A program made the position numbers and the translations under genes. A stretch of DNA of 64,000 nucleotides from Aerococcus sp. 1KP-2016 (GTDB lineage Bacteria > Bacillota > Bacilli > Lactobacillales > Aerococcaceae), in NCBI RefSeq assembly GCF_002252085.1, contig NZ_NEEY01000006.1, positions 1 through 64,000 on the forward strand, given 5' to 3'. Positions 8,902 to 21,107 of the stretch are shown piece after piece (the first letter of the stretch is position 1; each line of letters starts with the position of its first letter). The notes beneath the pieces are model-generated. The model was not told the origin of the DNA. It worked only from the letters and a program-made list of their open reading frames with translations, and made no database searches.

Positions 8902-10347
8902 ATGACATTTCAAAACAAAACCATGTTGATTACCTATTCTGATAGTTTAGGTAGCAACTTAAAAGAATTGAAGACGAATATCGACCAATATTTTGGTCAA
9001 GCCATCGGTGGTGTGCATCTACTGCCATTTTTTCCCTCTACAGGCGATAGAGGTTTTGCTCCGGTTGACTACGGTCAAGTAGATCCAGCATTTGGTAACT
9101 GGGATGATATCAAAGCCCTAGGTAACAAATACTATCTAATGTTCGATTTTATGATCAATCACATCTCCCGCCAGTCCACGTATTACAAAGACTTTCAGGA
9201 GAAAAAGGACGCTTCTGACTATGCCGATTTATTTCTAAGATGGGAAAAATTCTGGCCAAGTGGACGACCAACACAGGCCGACATCGACTTAATCTATAAA
9301 AGAAAAGATAAAGCCCCCATGCAAGCCATCACCTTCGCCGATGGTACTACGGAACATTTATGGAATACTTTTGGGGAAGAGCAAATCGACCTAGATATAC
9401 GCCATCAAGTCACAATGGACTTCATCAAAGATACGATTGAACAGCTAGTGGCAAACGGTTGCGATTTGATTCGACTTGATGCCTTTGCCTATGCAATTAA
9501 AAAACTAGATACCAATGATTTTTTCGTGGAACCAGAAATTTGGGACTTACTAGACCGAGTGCAAGCGGTTGCCCAAGAAGCAGGCGCGGATATTTTACCT
9601 GAAATTCATGAACACTATACAATTCCTTTTAAACTTGCTGATCACGGCTACTTTGTTTATGACTTTGCTTTACCAATGGTTACCTTGTATTCACTGTTCT
9701 CAGGTAACACAGACCAATTAGCTAAGTGGTTGAAGATGAGCCCCATGAAGCAATTTACCACCTTGGATACCCATGACGGAATAGGGGTTGTCGATGTAAA
9801 GGATATTTTAACCGACGAAGAAATTGATTTTACATCCAAAGCCCTTTATAAGGTAGGCGCTAACGTTAAACGTAAGTATTCTTCTGCAGAATATAATAAT
9901 TTAGACATCTATCAAATCAATACCACCTATTATTCAGCGCTAGGTGACGATGATAAGAAATATTTCATCGCGCGATTGATTCAAGCTTTCGCACCAGGAA
10001 TTCCACAAGTGTATTATGTGGGTCTACTTGCTGGTAAAAATGATCTAGAACTCTTAGAAAATACCAAAGAGGGGCGTAATATCAATCGCCACTATTACAC
10101 TAGTGATGAAATTGGACGTGAAATACAGCGTCCATTGGTCCAAAAATTATTGCAATTATTTACCTTCCGTAATGAAAGTGAAGCTTTTGATTTAGCTGGT
10201 GGTATCGAGGTTGCTACACCGGATGCACATACGATAATCATTACACGCTATAATGCTGACAAATCAGTAATTGCTGAGGCAAACATAAACTTACTTGATT
10301 TACGCTACAGTATCTTTGAAAACGACCGTCCCGTTCATTTTGAATAG
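8902..10347 (+). CDS. gtfA: Sucrose phosphorylase GtfA (GH13_18)
   Basis: This cytoplasmic enzyme of 481 residues converts sucrose and phosphate to alpha-glucose 1-phosphate and fructose, saving one ATP relative to hydrolysis. GH13 subfamily 18 features are visible. These are the nucleophile Asp in [10 protein letters not shown] (about 190), the acid/base Glu in LPEIHEHY (about 234) and the third acid in TLDTHDGIG (about 291). Length and order are those of the streptococcal msm operon. After Aga removes galactose from raffinose, the remaining sucrose would be its substrate. Sucrose 6-phosphate phosphorylase is a close relative and cannot be excluded from sequence alone. Confidence 0.9.
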   Translation: MTFQNKTMLITYSDSLGSNLKELKTNIDQYFGQAIGGVHLLPFFPSTGDRGFAPVDYGQVDPAFGNWDDIKALGNKYYLMFDFMINHISRQSTYYKDFQEKKDASDYADLFLRWEKFWPSGRPTQADIDLIYKRKDKAPMQAITFADGTTEHLWNTFGEEQIDLDIRHQVTMDFIKDTIEQLVANGCDLIRLDAFAYAIKKLDTNDFFVEPEIWDLLDRVQAVAQEAGADILPEIHEHYTIPFKLADHGYFVYDFALPMVTLYSLFSGNTDQLAKWLKMSPMKQFTTLDTHDGIGVVDVKDILTDEEIDFTSKALYKVGANVKRKYSSAEYNNLDIYQINTTYYSALGDDDKKYFIARLIQAFAPGIPQVYYVGLLAGKNDLELLENTKEGRNINRHYYTSDEIGREIQRPLVQKLLQLFTFRNESEAFDLAGGIEVATPDAHTIIITRYNADKSVIAEANINLLDLRYSIFENDRPVHFE

Positions 10348-10361
10348 AAAGAGAGTATAAC

Positions 10362-11495
10362 ATGGTAGAATTAAACCTAAACCATATTTACAAAAAATAC
10401 CCCGACGCCACTGACTACGCTGTAGAAGATTTTAATTTAGATATTAAAGATAAAGAATTCATTGTATTTGTCGGACCTTCTGGTTGTGGTAAATCCACTA
10501 CATTACGTATGGTCGCTGGATTAGAGGAAATAAGCCAGGGGGAACTAAAAATTGATGGTGAAGTAGTGAATAACAAATCACCTAAAGATCGTGATATTGC
10601 GATGGTATTCCAAAACTATGCTTTATACCCACATATGACGGTTTACGATAACATGGCTTTTGGTTTGAAATTACGTAAATACGACAAAGCTGAAATTGAC
10701 CGTCGCGTGAATGAAGCAGGAGAAATACTAGGTTTAACTGATTTCTTACAACGTAAACCAGCAGACCTATCAGGTGGGCAACGACAACGTGTAGCTATGG
10801 GACGAGCAATTGTCCGTGATGCTAAAGTATTCCTAATGGATGAACCTTTATCAAACCTTGATGCCAAGTTACGTGTTTCCATGCGGACAGAAATTGCCAA
10901 AATCACCCGTAAAATTGGGGCAACGACCATTTATGTTACACATGATCAAACCGAAGCAATGACATTAGCAGATCGAATTGTGATTATGAATGCAACGAAA
11001 AATTCTGATGGTTCAGGCACAATTGGTCGCATTGAACAAATCGGTACACCACAAGAATTATATAATAAACCCGTAAGTAAATTCGTAGCTGGCTTTATTG
11101 GTAGTCCTTCAATGAACTTCTTTACAGTAACAGTAGGGGAGAATCGTATTTCCAATCAAGATGGTTTGGACATTGCTATACCAGAAGGCCAAGCTAAAAT
11201 CTTACGTGACCGTGGTTACCTGGGTAAAGAAGCCATTTTCGGTATTCGTCCAGAAGATATTTTGGATACTAACATTGCCATGGAAGCCTACCCAGAGGAT
11301 ACCGTGACAGGTGAGGTAGTCGTTTCTGAATTACTTGGTCCTGAAACCATGTTATACCTAAAATTAGGTCAAACTGAATACGTTGCACGTATCTCTGCTC
11401 GTGACACATTTGAAGCGGGTGACAAAGTTGCCCTAACCTTTAACATTACGAAGGGACATTTCTTCGACTTGGCAACAGAACAAGCAATTCGTTAA
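10362..11495 (+). CDS. msmK: Sugar ABC transporter ATP-binding protein MsmK (UgpC/MalK family)
   Basis: This 377-residue ATPase energises CUT1 sugar importers at the inner face of the membrane. It shows Walker [10 protein letters not shown] (about 38-46), signature [15 protein letters not shown] (about 135-149), Walker [12 protein letters not shown] (about 155-165), the H-loop THDQ and a C-terminal TOBE regulatory domain. In streptococci MsmK-type ATPases serve several sugar importers, so the same is possible here. It is the last gene of the operon before a terminator and the separately controlled dexB. Confidence 0.92.
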   Translation: MVELNLNHIYKKYPDATDYAVEDFNLDIKDKEFIVFVGPSGCGKSTTLRMVAGLEEISQGELKIDGEVVNNKSPKDRDIAMVFQNYALYPHMTVYDNMAFGLKLRKYDKAEIDRRVNEAGEILGLTDFLQRKPADLSGGQRQRVAMGRAIVRDAKVFLMDEPLSNLDAKLRVSMRTEIAKITRKIGATTIYVTHDQTEAMTLADRIVIMNATKNSDGSGTIGRIEQIGTPQELYNKPVSKFVAGFIGSPSMNFFTVTVGENRISNQDGLDIAIPEGQAKILRDRGYLGKEAIFGIRPEDILDTNIAMEAYPEDTVTGEVVVSELLGPETMLYLKLGQTEYVARISARDTFEAGDKVALTFNITKGHFFDLATEQAIR

Positions 11496-11509
11496 TATGC
11501 GAAGCATAT
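11495..11509. repeat. Short hairpin with GCGAAGC core after msmK
   Basis: ATATGC (11495-11500) and GCATAT (11504-11509) pair across a GAA triloop, starting on the last base of the msmK stop codon. GCGAAGC is known as an unusually stable DNA mini-hairpin. Confidence 0.5.
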
Positions 11510-11512
11510 CTT

Positions 11513-11541
11513 AGCTGGGGACAAAACTTCCCAGCTATTTT
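11513..11541 (+). terminator. Terminator of the msm operon
   Basis: AGCTGGG (11513-11519) pairs with CCCAGCT (11530-11536). ATTTTT follows. It separates msmK from dexB. Confidence 0.75.
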
Positions 11542-11552
11542 TGATATTATTA

Positions 11553-11567
11553 ATGCAAACGCTTGCA
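11553..11567. promoter_or_regulatory. cre site before dexB
   Basis: ATGCAAACGCTTGCA fits the catabolite-responsive consensus WTGNAANCGNWNNCW at every position. It lies about 53 bases upstream of the dexB start, just before a TAGAAT -10 candidate (11576-11581). CcpA repression of dexB in the presence of a preferred sugar is inferred. A MalR-type LacI regulator could also use this palindrome. Confidence 0.75.
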
Positions 11568-11607
11568 CAAACTGGTAGAATGGACTTAACAACATAAAAC
11601 ATCATAA

Positions 11608-13233
<1,626 letters not shown>

Positions 13234-13239
13234 AAAATA

Positions 13240-13288
13240 ATATCAAAAAGGGTAACCGCAATCGTTTGTGGTTACCTTTTTTTGATAT
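13240..13288. terminator. Bidirectional terminator between dexB and galR
   Basis: The arm 13240-13257 pairs with 13270-13288 over about 18 bases, including GGTAACC/GGTTACC. The A and T runs make it work for the convergent genes on both strands. Confidence 0.9.
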
Positions 13289-14320
<1,032 letters not shown>

Positions 14321-14342
14321 TTATAACACATTTGTAGCTACA

Positions 14343-14362
14343 TTAGTAAAAGTTTAGTAAAT
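14343..14362. promoter_or_regulatory. GalR-type operator candidate between galR and galK
   Basis: The repeated half-site TTAGTAAA occurs at 14343-14350 and again within TTTAGTAAAT at 14353-14362. The arrangement matches the aga promoter region. It lies just upstream of the galK -10 box, where a repressor would block transcription. Confidence 0.55.
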
Positions 14363-14388
14363 ATATCGAATATTTTATCTGAATAATC

Positions 14389-14394
14389 TATAAT
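14389..14394 (+). promoter_or_regulatory. galK promoter -10 box
   Basis: TATAAT lies 31 bases before the galK start codon. No good -35 hexamer is seen at the usual spacing (14366-14371). Confidence 0.55.
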
Positions 14395-14425
14395 AAAATT
14401 ATCATATAAATCAAGGAGATTGCTT

Positions 14426-15598
14426 ATGGACACGACAACATTAAATCAAGCTTTTACAGACATTTTCAACGAACAAGCTGATGCAACTTTTTTCTCACCA
14501 GGACGTATTAACCTAATTGGTGAACATACAGATTACAACGGGGGCCACGTATTCCCAGCAGCTATTTCACTGGGCACTTATGGTGTTGCCCGTAAACGAG
14601 ATGACCAAATCTGTCGCTTTTATTCAGCAAATTTCAAAGATGATGGCATTATTGAAATTAACCTAAATCAACTGATTCTAACAAAGGAAGACGGTTGGAC
14701 GAACTATCCTAAAGGGGTCATTAAATTTTTAATAGAAGCAGGTCATCCAATTGATACCGGTTTTGATCTATACGTATATGGGAATATTCCAAATGGTTCC
14801 GGTCTTTCATCATCAGCTTCACTTGAATTACTCACAGGGATAGTTGCGGAAGACTTGTATGATTTAACACTAGAAAGACTAGATTTAGTAAAAATTGGTA
14901 AAAAAACCGAAAATGATTTTATCGGTGTCAATTCGGGTATTATGGATCAATTTGCCGTCGGGATGGGGGCAGATAAACGTGCGATTTATCTGGATACAAA
15001 TTCTCTCGACTATGAACTCGTTCCGCTAGATTTAGCTGATAACGTAATTGTAATCATGAATACCAATAAACGCCGTGAATTAGCCGATTCTAAATACAAT
15101 GAACGCCGGACTGAATGTGAAACAGCACTCGCCGAACTTAACCAAAAGTTGACCATTGATTCACTGGGTGCGATTGATGCCAACACCTTTGATCAATATG
15201 CTTATTTAGTTCAAGATAGTAATCGTTTGAAACGTGCACGACATGCTGTTTGGGAAAACCAACGAACGTCACTTGCACGACAAGCATTGCAAACTGGGGA
15301 TCTATTAGCATTTGGTCGCTTAATGAATGCCTCCCATGTATCATTAGAACACGATTATGAAGTTACCGGAATCGAGCTAGATACCTTGATCCATACAGCA
15401 TGGGCACAGGAGGGTGTATTAGGCGCGCGTATGACGGGCGCAGGCTTTGGAGGATGTGGCATTGCCATCGTCGCAAAAGACAAGGTGGATGCTTTTAAAG
15501 AGCAAGTAGGGCGTGTATATACTGAAACAATCGGCTATCCACCACAATTTTATATCGCAGAAATCTCAAGTGGCGCGCGTGTACTAACAAGGAGATGA
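14426..15598 (+). CDS. galK: Galactokinase
   Basis: This cytoplasmic GHMP kinase of 390 residues phosphorylates galactose to galactose 1-phosphate, the first Leloir step. The galactokinase signature [12 protein letters not shown] is at about 26-37. The GHMP ATP loop [11 protein letters not shown] lies near 120-130, and the C-terminal motif [10 protein letters not shown] near 335-344. ATG 14426 was chosen because AAGGAG (14413-14418) is 7 bases upstream. The in-frame TTG at 14420 is too close to it. It overlaps the regulatory logic of the raffinose operon, since Aga releases its substrate. galT follows after 4 bases. Confidence 0.95.
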   Translation: MDTTTLNQAFTDIFNEQADATFFSPGRINLIGEHTDYNGGHVFPAAISLGTYGVARKRDDQICRFYSANFKDDGIIEINLNQLILTKEDGWTNYPKGVIKFLIEAGHPIDTGFDLYVYGNIPNGSGLSSSASLELLTGIVAEDLYDLTLERLDLVKIGKKTENDFIGVNSGIMDQFAVGMGADKRAIYLDTNSLDYELVPLDLADNVIVIMNTNKRRELADSKYNERRTECETALAELNQKLTIDSLGAIDANTFDQYAYLVQDSNRLKRARHAVWENQRTSLARQALQTGDLLAFGRLMNASHVSLEHDYEVTGIELDTLIHTAWAQEGVLGARMTGAGFGGCGIAIVAKDKVDAFKEQVGRVYTETIGYPPQFYIAEISSGARVLTRR

Positions 15599-15602
15599 TG
15601 AC

Positions 15603-17084
15603 ATGGCAAAACTAATTGATGCCTTTGTTACACAGGTTATCGAAAATAGTGATTATACAATAGACGATCATTTTTATTTACGCAATCGAATCTTAGCATT
15701 AACTGGTGAAGCAGGTGCCAATCAAGAAACAACTAGAACCACCCTTATTTCCTTACGTGATGCCTTAGTAGATGTTGCTGTTGACAACGGAAAAGTAGGG
15801 GATTTAACAGAAGAGCGAGATACTTTAGGCGCTGCATTAATGGATTTCATCACGCCAGCCCCTAGTGTTTTAAATCAACACTTTTGGGATACCTATCAAA
15901 TTTCTCCAGAAGAGGCCATCCAGGAATTTTATGCGCTGAGTCAACGTAATGACTATATTAAAGTAGGGGCCATTGCTAAGAACATTGCGTATACAAGTCA
16001 AACGGCCTATGGACCAGTGGAAATTACCATTAACCTATCAAAACCTGAAAAAGATCCTAAGGCAATCGCCGCCGCCAAAAAAGCGCAATATTCTAGATAT
16101 CCTCTTTGCCAGCTATGCATGGAAAATGAAGGATATCAAGGCAGAATCAACCATCCGGCGCGCGCTAACCACAGAATTATTCGTCTTCAATTAGGCGATG
16201 AGAAGTGGGGGTTCCAATATTCACCATATGCCTATTTCAATGAGCATAGTATTGTATTAAACACACAGCATGTCCCCATGGTCATTTCAAAACAAACTTT
16301 TGAACAATTATTAGACATTGTAGCTATTTTTCCTGGATATTTTGCTGGATCTAATGCCGATTTGCCGATTGTAGGAGGTTCAATTCTAACGCATAATCAT
16401 TATCAAACGGGACGTCATGATTTCCCTATGGCTAAGGCACCCTTTGAAAGTCAATTCACGTTTGAAGGTTACCCAAACATCCAAGCTGGGATTGTCAAAT
16501 GGCCCATGTCTGTGATACGTCTACAAGGAAAAGAGCGCGGAGATTTGGTGACCCTGGCCGATAAAATCCGACTGGCTTGGCAAACATATGAAGATCCAAA
16601 TCTGGATGTAATTGCATATACAGGGGACGAAGCTCATCATACAATTACACCTATCGCCCGCAAAAATGGGGACAAATTCGAACTAGATTTGGTTTTACGT
16701 GATAATCATACTTCATCACAATATCCAGATGGCGTTTATCATCCACATCAAGATGTGCAACATATTAAACAGGAAAATATCGGTTTAATTGAAGTAATGG
16801 GCTTAGCTATATTACCACCACGCTTAAAAGATGAAATCTCGGCAGTTGCTGACTATCTATTAGATAAAGAAAATAATATTGCAGCTTACCATTTAATATG
16901 GGCACAAGATTTAAAGCAAAATTATCACCATACTTTGACTCCAGATACAGTGCATACTATTTTAAAAGATGAAATTGCAAATGTTTTTGTACGCGTCTTA
17001 GAAGATGCTGGTGTGTATAAAGATACACCAGCAGGAAAAGATGGCTTTAATCGATTTATTCAATCGGTAGGTATCGTTTCTTAA
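15603..17084 (+). CDS. galT: UDP-glucose--hexose-1-phosphate uridylyltransferase, class II
   Basis: This 493-residue enzyme transfers UMP from UDP-glucose to galactose 1-phosphate, the second Leloir step. The length and the sequence (for example [13 protein letters not shown] around 260-275 and [15 protein letters not shown]) match the longer Firmicutes class II GalT rather than the about 350-residue HIT-type class I. AGGAGATGATGAC overlaps the end of galK, so the two are co-translated. galE and galM are not within this window. The operon ends at a GC-rich terminator (17095-17132). Confidence 0.95.
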   Translation: MAKLIDAFVTQVIENSDYTIDDHFYLRNRILALTGEAGANQETTRTTLISLRDALVDVAVDNGKVGDLTEERDTLGAALMDFITPAPSVLNQHFWDTYQISPEEAIQEFYALSQRNDYIKVGAIAKNIAYTSQTAYGPVEITINLSKPEKDPKAIAAAKKAQYSRYPLCQLCMENEGYQGRINHPARANHRIIRLQLGDEKWGFQYSPYAYFNEHSIVLNTQHVPMVISKQTFEQLLDIVAIFPGYFAGSNADLPIVGGSILTHNHYQTGRHDFPMAKAPFESQFTFEGYPNIQAGIVKWPMSVIRLQGKERGDLVTLADKIRLAWQTYEDPNLDVIAYTGDEAHHTITPIARKNGDKFELDLVLRDNHTSSQYPDGVYHPHQDVQHIKQENIGLIEVMGLAILPPRLKDEISAVADYLLDKENNIAAYHLIWAQDLKQNYHHTLTPDTVHTILKDEIANVFVRVLEDAGVYKDTPAGKDGFNRFIQSVGIVS

Positions 17085-17094
17085 ACTTTTCATG

Positions 17095-17132
17095 CCCCCG
17101 TTTCTTGCTATTTGGAGACGGGGGTTTTCTTT
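17095..17132 (+). terminator. Terminator after galT
   Basis: CCCCCGT (17095-17101) pairs with ACGGGGG (17118-17124). A T-rich tract follows. Confidence 0.9.
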
Positions 17133-17154
17133 TTCTCTAATGAAAATCAAATGC

Positions 17155-17160
17155 TATAAT
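17155..17160 (+). promoter_or_regulatory. Extended -10 promoter of the alpha/beta hydrolase gene
   Basis: TGCTATAAT (17152-17160) is an extended -10 element located 33 bases before the start codon. The -35 region is weak, as is common for extended -10 promoters. Confidence 0.5.
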
Positions 17161-17193
17161 GGCATTAATGAAATTTAGAGGAGAGAACGTCTG

Positions 17194-18111
17194 ATGCAAA
17201 AAGAAGTAATAAAGCTATATAATGATCGTGATGATGTGACCTTAACTAGCTACGTGATTGATCCAATCCGCACAAGTAATGTGAATATTGAACGACCGGC
17301 CGTGATTATCTGTCCCGGTGGTTCATATATGTACTGTTCAGATAGAGAAGCTGAACCAGTGGCATTGGCATTTAATGCTATGGGCTTTCACGCATTTGTC
17401 TTGCGATATTCGGTCTATGGGCAAGGGAAAACAACTGCAGAAATCATTGCAGAAGGGCAATTTCCGGTTAAACCTGATGTTATTTTCCCCCATGCGCTAC
17501 AAGAAACTGCTAAGGCATTTGAAATTTTGCATCAACATGCGACTGAGTGGCGCATTGATACTGATAAGATTGGCCTAGCAGGATTTTCTGCTGGTGGTCA
17601 CAATACCGGGATGTACAGTAATGTATGGTATGAAGATGTGATTCAAAATGCAACAAATTTGAAGGGCAAAGCCTTGAAACCAGCATTTAATATTTCTGCC
17701 TACGCCCTAACTGATATTACCTATTATTATCACCAAAACATTGCCAATCCTGACCCAAATATCAAGGCCTATGCAACAGCTATATCTTTAGCTTGCTTTG
17801 GAAAACCACTACCTAGTGAAGCAGAAATTGAACGTTATTCTGTCCCAGCTACTGTGAATGAACATACTGCACCAACTTTTATTTGGGCAACACGTGAAGA
17901 TGATGTTGTTAACGTACGTGATTCCTTATCACTAGCCTTAGCATTAGAAGAAAATCAAATTCCGTTTGAAATGCATATCTTCCAAGAAGGACCACACGGC
18001 CTTTCAGTGGCTAACGAGCTTTCTGCAACCATGCCCAATCAAGTGAATAAAACTGCCGCGCAATGGATACCTTTGGCAGAAACTTGGTTAAAAGAATTGA
18101 TTTTAAAATAA
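17194..18111 (+). CDS. Alpha/beta hydrolase, esterase/lipase type
   Basis: This 305-residue cytoplasmic protein has no signal peptide. The oxyanion-hole region is IICPGGSYMY (about 46-55) and the nucleophile elbow is GLAGFSAGGH (about 127-136, GxSxG). Catalytic Asp (REDDVVN) and His (EGPHGLS) follow near the C-terminus. This layout fits the BD-FAE/acetyl-xylan-esterase-like group of small esterases. A strong GAGGAGAG lies upstream. It stands between the gal operon and the lysine riboswitch, with no clear functional partner. A role in deacetylating imported sugars is possible because of the sugar island, but this is only inferred. Confidence 0.8.
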   Translation: MQKEVIKLYNDRDDVTLTSYVIDPIRTSNVNIERPAVIICPGGSYMYCSDREAEPVALAFNAMGFHAFVLRYSVYGQGKTTAEIIAEGQFPVKPDVIFPHALQETAKAFEILHQHATEWRIDTDKIGLAGFSAGGHNTGMYSNVWYEDVIQNATNLKGKALKPAFNISAYALTDITYYYHQNIANPDPNIKAYATAISLACFGKPLPSEAEIERYSVPATVNEHTAPTFIWATREDDVVNVRDSLSLALALEENQIPFEMHIFQEGPHGLSVANELSATMPNQVNKTAAQWIPLAETWLKELILK

Positions 18112-18141
18112 AACAAAAATTGTAAAATAATGAGAATATCC

Positions 18142-18170
18142 TTGACATTGAAATTATTGTTCTCTAATAT
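18142..18170 (+). promoter_or_regulatory. Sigma-A promoter of the lysine riboswitch transcript
   Basis: TTGACA (18142-18147) and TAATAT (18165-18170) are spaced by 17 bases. They would start transcription near 18177, just before the riboswitch P1 stem. Confidence 0.85.
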
Positions 18171-18192
18171 ATTAATTAATTTAAAAAATGCA

Positions 18193-18340
18193 ATATAGAA
18201 AGAGGTCGCTAACAAAATCATTAGCCTTACAGGTGAAAGGGTTGTTAGCCGAAATAGCCACATGCTGTTGGGGGTGTATTGAACAAGTACATCACTGCCT
18301 AGAAGGAATGCCCATTCCTTTGAAGGAGCGCTTTCTATAT
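18193..18340 (+). ncRNA. Lysine riboswitch (L box)
   Basis: The P1 helix is a perfect 10-base pairing of ATATAGAAAG (18193-18202) with CTTTCTATAT (18331-18340). Inside it are conserved lysine riboswitch segments in the right order. These are AGAGGTCGC after P1, GGTGAAAGGGTTGTTAGCCGAA (split over the P3/P4 region), GGGGGTGTATTGAACAAGTAC with TACATCACTGCC (P4), and the final hairpin AAGGAATGCCCATTCCTT before the closing GGAGCGCTTTCT. I compared these by eye with the Bacillus subtilis lysC and Thermotoga examples. A terminator (18374-18411) follows at once. Lysine binding should therefore switch off the downstream transporter and M20 genes. Confidence 0.88.
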
Positions 18341-18373
18341 TTGCGGGCAAAAGTACTTTTGGACTATTCTTTG

Positions 18374-18411
18374 AATACCAAGGTGAGCTTTTGCTTGCCT
18401 TGGTATTTTTT
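18374..18411 (+). terminator. Riboswitch-controlled terminator
   Basis: A 15-base stem (18374-18388 with 18393-18407) closes on a TTTT loop and runs into a T tract. It lies between the riboswitch aptamer and the ribosome binding site of the next gene, so it is the expression platform. Confidence 0.9.
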
Positions 18412-18439
18412 ATTTTCATTTTTTAGGAGGAGTGATTAT

Positions 18440-19855
18440 ATGTCGTCAAAATTTTCAAAGTTTCAATTTAAAATGCCCAATGCTTTAGTGCTATTATTTA
18501 CCATAATGATGGTGATGATGGTCTTAACGTGGGTTGTTCCAGCTGGTCAATTTGAAAGAGTTCTTGTAGAAGAAAGGACTGTCTTAGTACCAGGTTCCTT
18601 TACATTTATTGAGTCGAATCCGCAAACACCCTTTGAATTGATTTTGGCATTACCGAAGGCATTTATGGATGTTGGTTCAATCGTATTTTTCTTATTTATC
18701 ACAGGAGGATCCTTCAAGTTAATAACCGAAACCGGTATTTTAGAAGCATTAATGGGGCGATTAGTTAAATTACTCAAAGGTCATGAGGAAATTTTCATTC
18801 CCATTCTCGTATTTGTCACCGGATTAGGCGGTGCAACTCTAGGGCTTGCCGAAGAAATTATTCTTTTCATTCCAATTGGTATCGCCTTATCACGTGCTTT
18901 AGGGTACGATGCAATGGTCGGTGTGGCAGTATTAATATTGGGTGCAGCAGTTGGTTTTAATGCTGGATTTATGAATCCATTTTCTGTTGGGGTAGCACAA
19001 ACACTTGCGGAATTACCTCTTTTTTCAGGCGTGGGATTACGTATTGTTCTGTTTATTATATTATGGGCTGTAACATCATTCTATATCATGCGTTATGCGA
19101 AGAGAGTTAAAACACGCCCTGAAACGAGTGCTGTTGCTGACTTAGAAGCATCGGATAAGGATGCGGCTGACTATGTTGATTTAAACTATCAAGAATTGCC
19201 ACCTTTTAATAACCGCCATAAAGGAATCGCAATAGCTTTATTCATCGGTTTTGCTATGATGATTTATGGTGTATTCAAAATTGGTTGGTTTATTGATGAA
19301 TTAGGGGCAATGTTTTTCACTATGGCGATTGTATCGGCTTTAATTGGAGGTTTATCAACCGGGGAAATCGCTGATACTTTTGTTGCAGGCGCTAAAGAAA
19401 TGATGTTCTCTGTACTAGCGATTGTATTTGCTCGAGGTATTTTAGTGGTTATGGAAAATGGCATGATTTTGGATACGATTATTTATTATCTTGTTCAAGT
19501 TGTGAATATTTTCCCAGCAATATTAGGCTCAGTCGGTATGTATGTTATTCAAATATTGATTAATTTCTTTATTCCTTCTGGATCTGGACAGGCGGCGGCA
19601 ACCATGCCAATCATGTTACCAATTGCAGACTCTTTAAATATCACACGGCAAACAGCTGTTTTAGCATTCCAACTAGGATCTGGTTTCATGGACGCAATCA
19701 TTCCTACATCTGGAGTTTTAATGGCTGAGTTATCTCTTGCAAAAATACCTTATAATAAATGGTTTAAATGGTTTGTGCCATTACTTACAATTTATATCGT
19801 AATCGGACTAATTTTCCTAATTGCAGCTCACGTCATTGGCTATGGTCCATTTTAA
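18440..19855 (+). CDS. YfcC family transporter under lysine riboswitch control
   Basis: This 471-residue membrane protein of the YfcC family (ion transporter superfamily, related to DcuC-type carriers and AbgT-like transporters) has about 12 hydrophobic segments. A hydrophilic loop of about 40 residues lies near the middle. Conserved stretches include NPFSVGVAQTLAELP and PSGSGQAAATMPIM. The frame is open upstream to 18188, but that part is the riboswitch and terminator. ATG 18440 follows TAGGAGGAG and is the real start. YfcC members are usually of unknown substrate or called basic amino acid antiporters. The lysine riboswitch implies import of lysine or of a lysine-containing compound. An M20 hydrolase follows by 19 bases. 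Confidence 0.85.
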   Translation: MSSKFSKFQFKMPNALVLLFTIMMVMMVLTWVVPAGQFERVLVEERTVLVPGSFTFIESNPQTPFELILALPKAFMDVGSIVFFLFITGGSFKLITETGILEALMGRLVKLLKGHEEIFIPILVFVTGLGGATLGLAEEIILFIPIGIALSRALGYDAMVGVAVLILGAAVGFNAGFMNPFSVGVAQTLAELPLFSGVGLRIVLFIILWAVTSFYIMRYAKRVKTRPETSAVADLEASDKDAADYVDLNYQELPPFNNRHKGIAIALFIGFAMMIYGVFKIGWFIDELGAMFFTMAIVSALIGGLSTGEIADTFVAGAKEMMFSVLAIVFARGILVVMENGMILDTIIYYLVQVVNIFPAILGSVGMYVIQILINFFIPSGSGQAAATMPIMLPIADSLNITRQTAVLAFQLGSGFMDAIIPTSGVLMAELSLAKIPYNKWFKWFVPLLTIYIVIGLIFLIAAHVIGYGPF

Positions 19856-19874
19856 AGAAAGGAAGTATCTATAG

Positions 19875-21044
19875 ATGACACAAATTAAAGAAACCTTACA
19901 TCAGCATGTTGCGCAACTAGCCCCTGAATTAAAAACGCTAAGTGATTTTATCTACGATCACCCGGAATTAGGACACCAAGAGTATAAGTCATCTGCCGCA
20001 CATGTGTCACTTCTTGAAAAACACGGATTTACTGTTGAAACACCTTACGTAGGATTTAACACGGCATTTCGGGCAACTTTTGATTCTGGAAAACCTGGAC
20101 CAACAATCGCTTATTTATCAGAATATGATGCTTTACCTAGTATAGGCCATGGCTGTGGCCATAATATGTTGGGTACAGTAGATACTGGTGCAGGGATAGC
20201 TCTTTCAAAAGTCATTAGCGAAACCGGGGGACGCGTGATTGTATTAGGGACACCAGCCGAAGAAACATCTGGTACAAAAGTTGATATGGCGAATGCAGGG
20301 GTCTTTGATGACATTGATGTTGCTATGTGCACCCATCCTTCAGATGCCAATACTGTTTCTGGTACATCGATGGCTATTCATCCAATTGCGTTTGAATTCT
20401 TTGGCAAGCCAGCACATGCGGCCGAAGCACCAGAAGAAGGTATCAATGCATTGGATGCTATGCTCAACCTATTTAATAATATTAATACGTCACGCCAAGA
20501 AATGCGACCATCTGCTCGGGTTCACGGCATTATTACGCATGGTGGTGATGCAGCTAATATTATTCCGGAATACACACGGGCTGAGTTTTATGTGCGGGGT
20601 TTAGATACTGAATATATGAATGTTTTATCCGAGAAAATCATCAACTGTGCGAACGCGGCCGCCATAGCAAGTGGTTGTACCCTGAAACATAATGATTTTG
20701 AAAACATTTATAAAGACATGGTAACAAATGAACAACTTTCTGCGACTTATAACGCCAACGCAGCGGCAGTAGGTATTGAAATGGTTGCAGAAAAAGAGGG
20801 TGGGAACGGTTCTTTAGATATGGGCGATGTAAGCCATGTTGTGCCATCTATTCACGCTTATTATTCTATTACCAATGGGAAACGAGTGATTGGTCATACA
20901 CCAGAATTTAGAGATGCAACAAAAACACCATTCGCTTATGATATGATGGAAAAAGTTGTTGAATCACTTGCTTGCACTGGGGTTGATGTGCTAACCAATC
21001 CTGAATTACTTGATGCCATCCAAGCAGAGTTTAAACAACATTAA
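19875..21044 (+). CDS. M20 family amidohydrolase/dipeptidase (AbgB / PM20D2-like)
   Basis: This 389-residue metal-dependent hydrolase carries the motifs YLSEYDALPSIGHGCGHN (about 78-95, the Cys/His metal site of this subgroup) and GTPAEETSGTK (about 124-134, catalytic Glu pair). It also has an M20 lid domain with THGGDAANIIPEYT. The subgroup includes bacterial AbgB and animal PM20D2. PM20D2 is known to hydrolyse dipeptides with lysine or ornithine, such as beta-alanyl-lysine. The gene is co-transcribed with the YfcC-type transporter behind the lysine riboswitch. I infer that it frees lysine from an imported lysine conjugate. It is distinct from the M20D enzyme at 593-1780. Confidence 0.82.
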   Translation: MTQIKETLHQHVAQLAPELKTLSDFIYDHPELGHQEYKSSAAHVSLLEKHGFTVETPYVGFNTAFRATFDSGKPGPTIAYLSEYDALPSIGHGCGHNMLGTVDTGAGIALSKVISETGGRVIVLGTPAEETSGTKVDMANAGVFDDIDVAMCTHPSDANTVSGTSMAIHPIAFEFFGKPAHAAEAPEEGINALDAMLNLFNNINTSRQEMRPSARVHGIITHGGDAANIIPEYTRAEFYVRGLDTEYMNVLSEKIINCANAAAIASGCTLKHNDFENIYKDMVTNEQLSATYNANAAAVGIEMVAEKEGGNGSLDMGDVSHVVPSIHAYYSITNGKRVIGHTPEFRDATKTPFAYDMMEKVVESLACTGVDVLTNPELLDAIQAEFKQH

Positions 21045-21058
21045 ATAATAATTAGCAC

Positions 21059-21098
21059 AAAAACGCAACTCCAGCTCATTATGAAAGTTGCCGTTTTT
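21059..21098. terminator. Bidirectional terminator between the M20 gene and chorismate mutase
   Basis: AAAAACG and CAACT (21059-21070) pair with AGTTG and CGTTTTT (21086-21098) with one bulged C. The stem has A and T runs on both sides. Confidence 0.75.
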
Positions 21099-21107
21099 AT
21101 TTTACGA

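Noticed and set aside
18193-18411. T-box leader instead of a lysine riboswitch
   Set aside because: No TGGNACCGCG-type T-box sequence is present. The conserved pieces and the P1 arrangement fit the L box.
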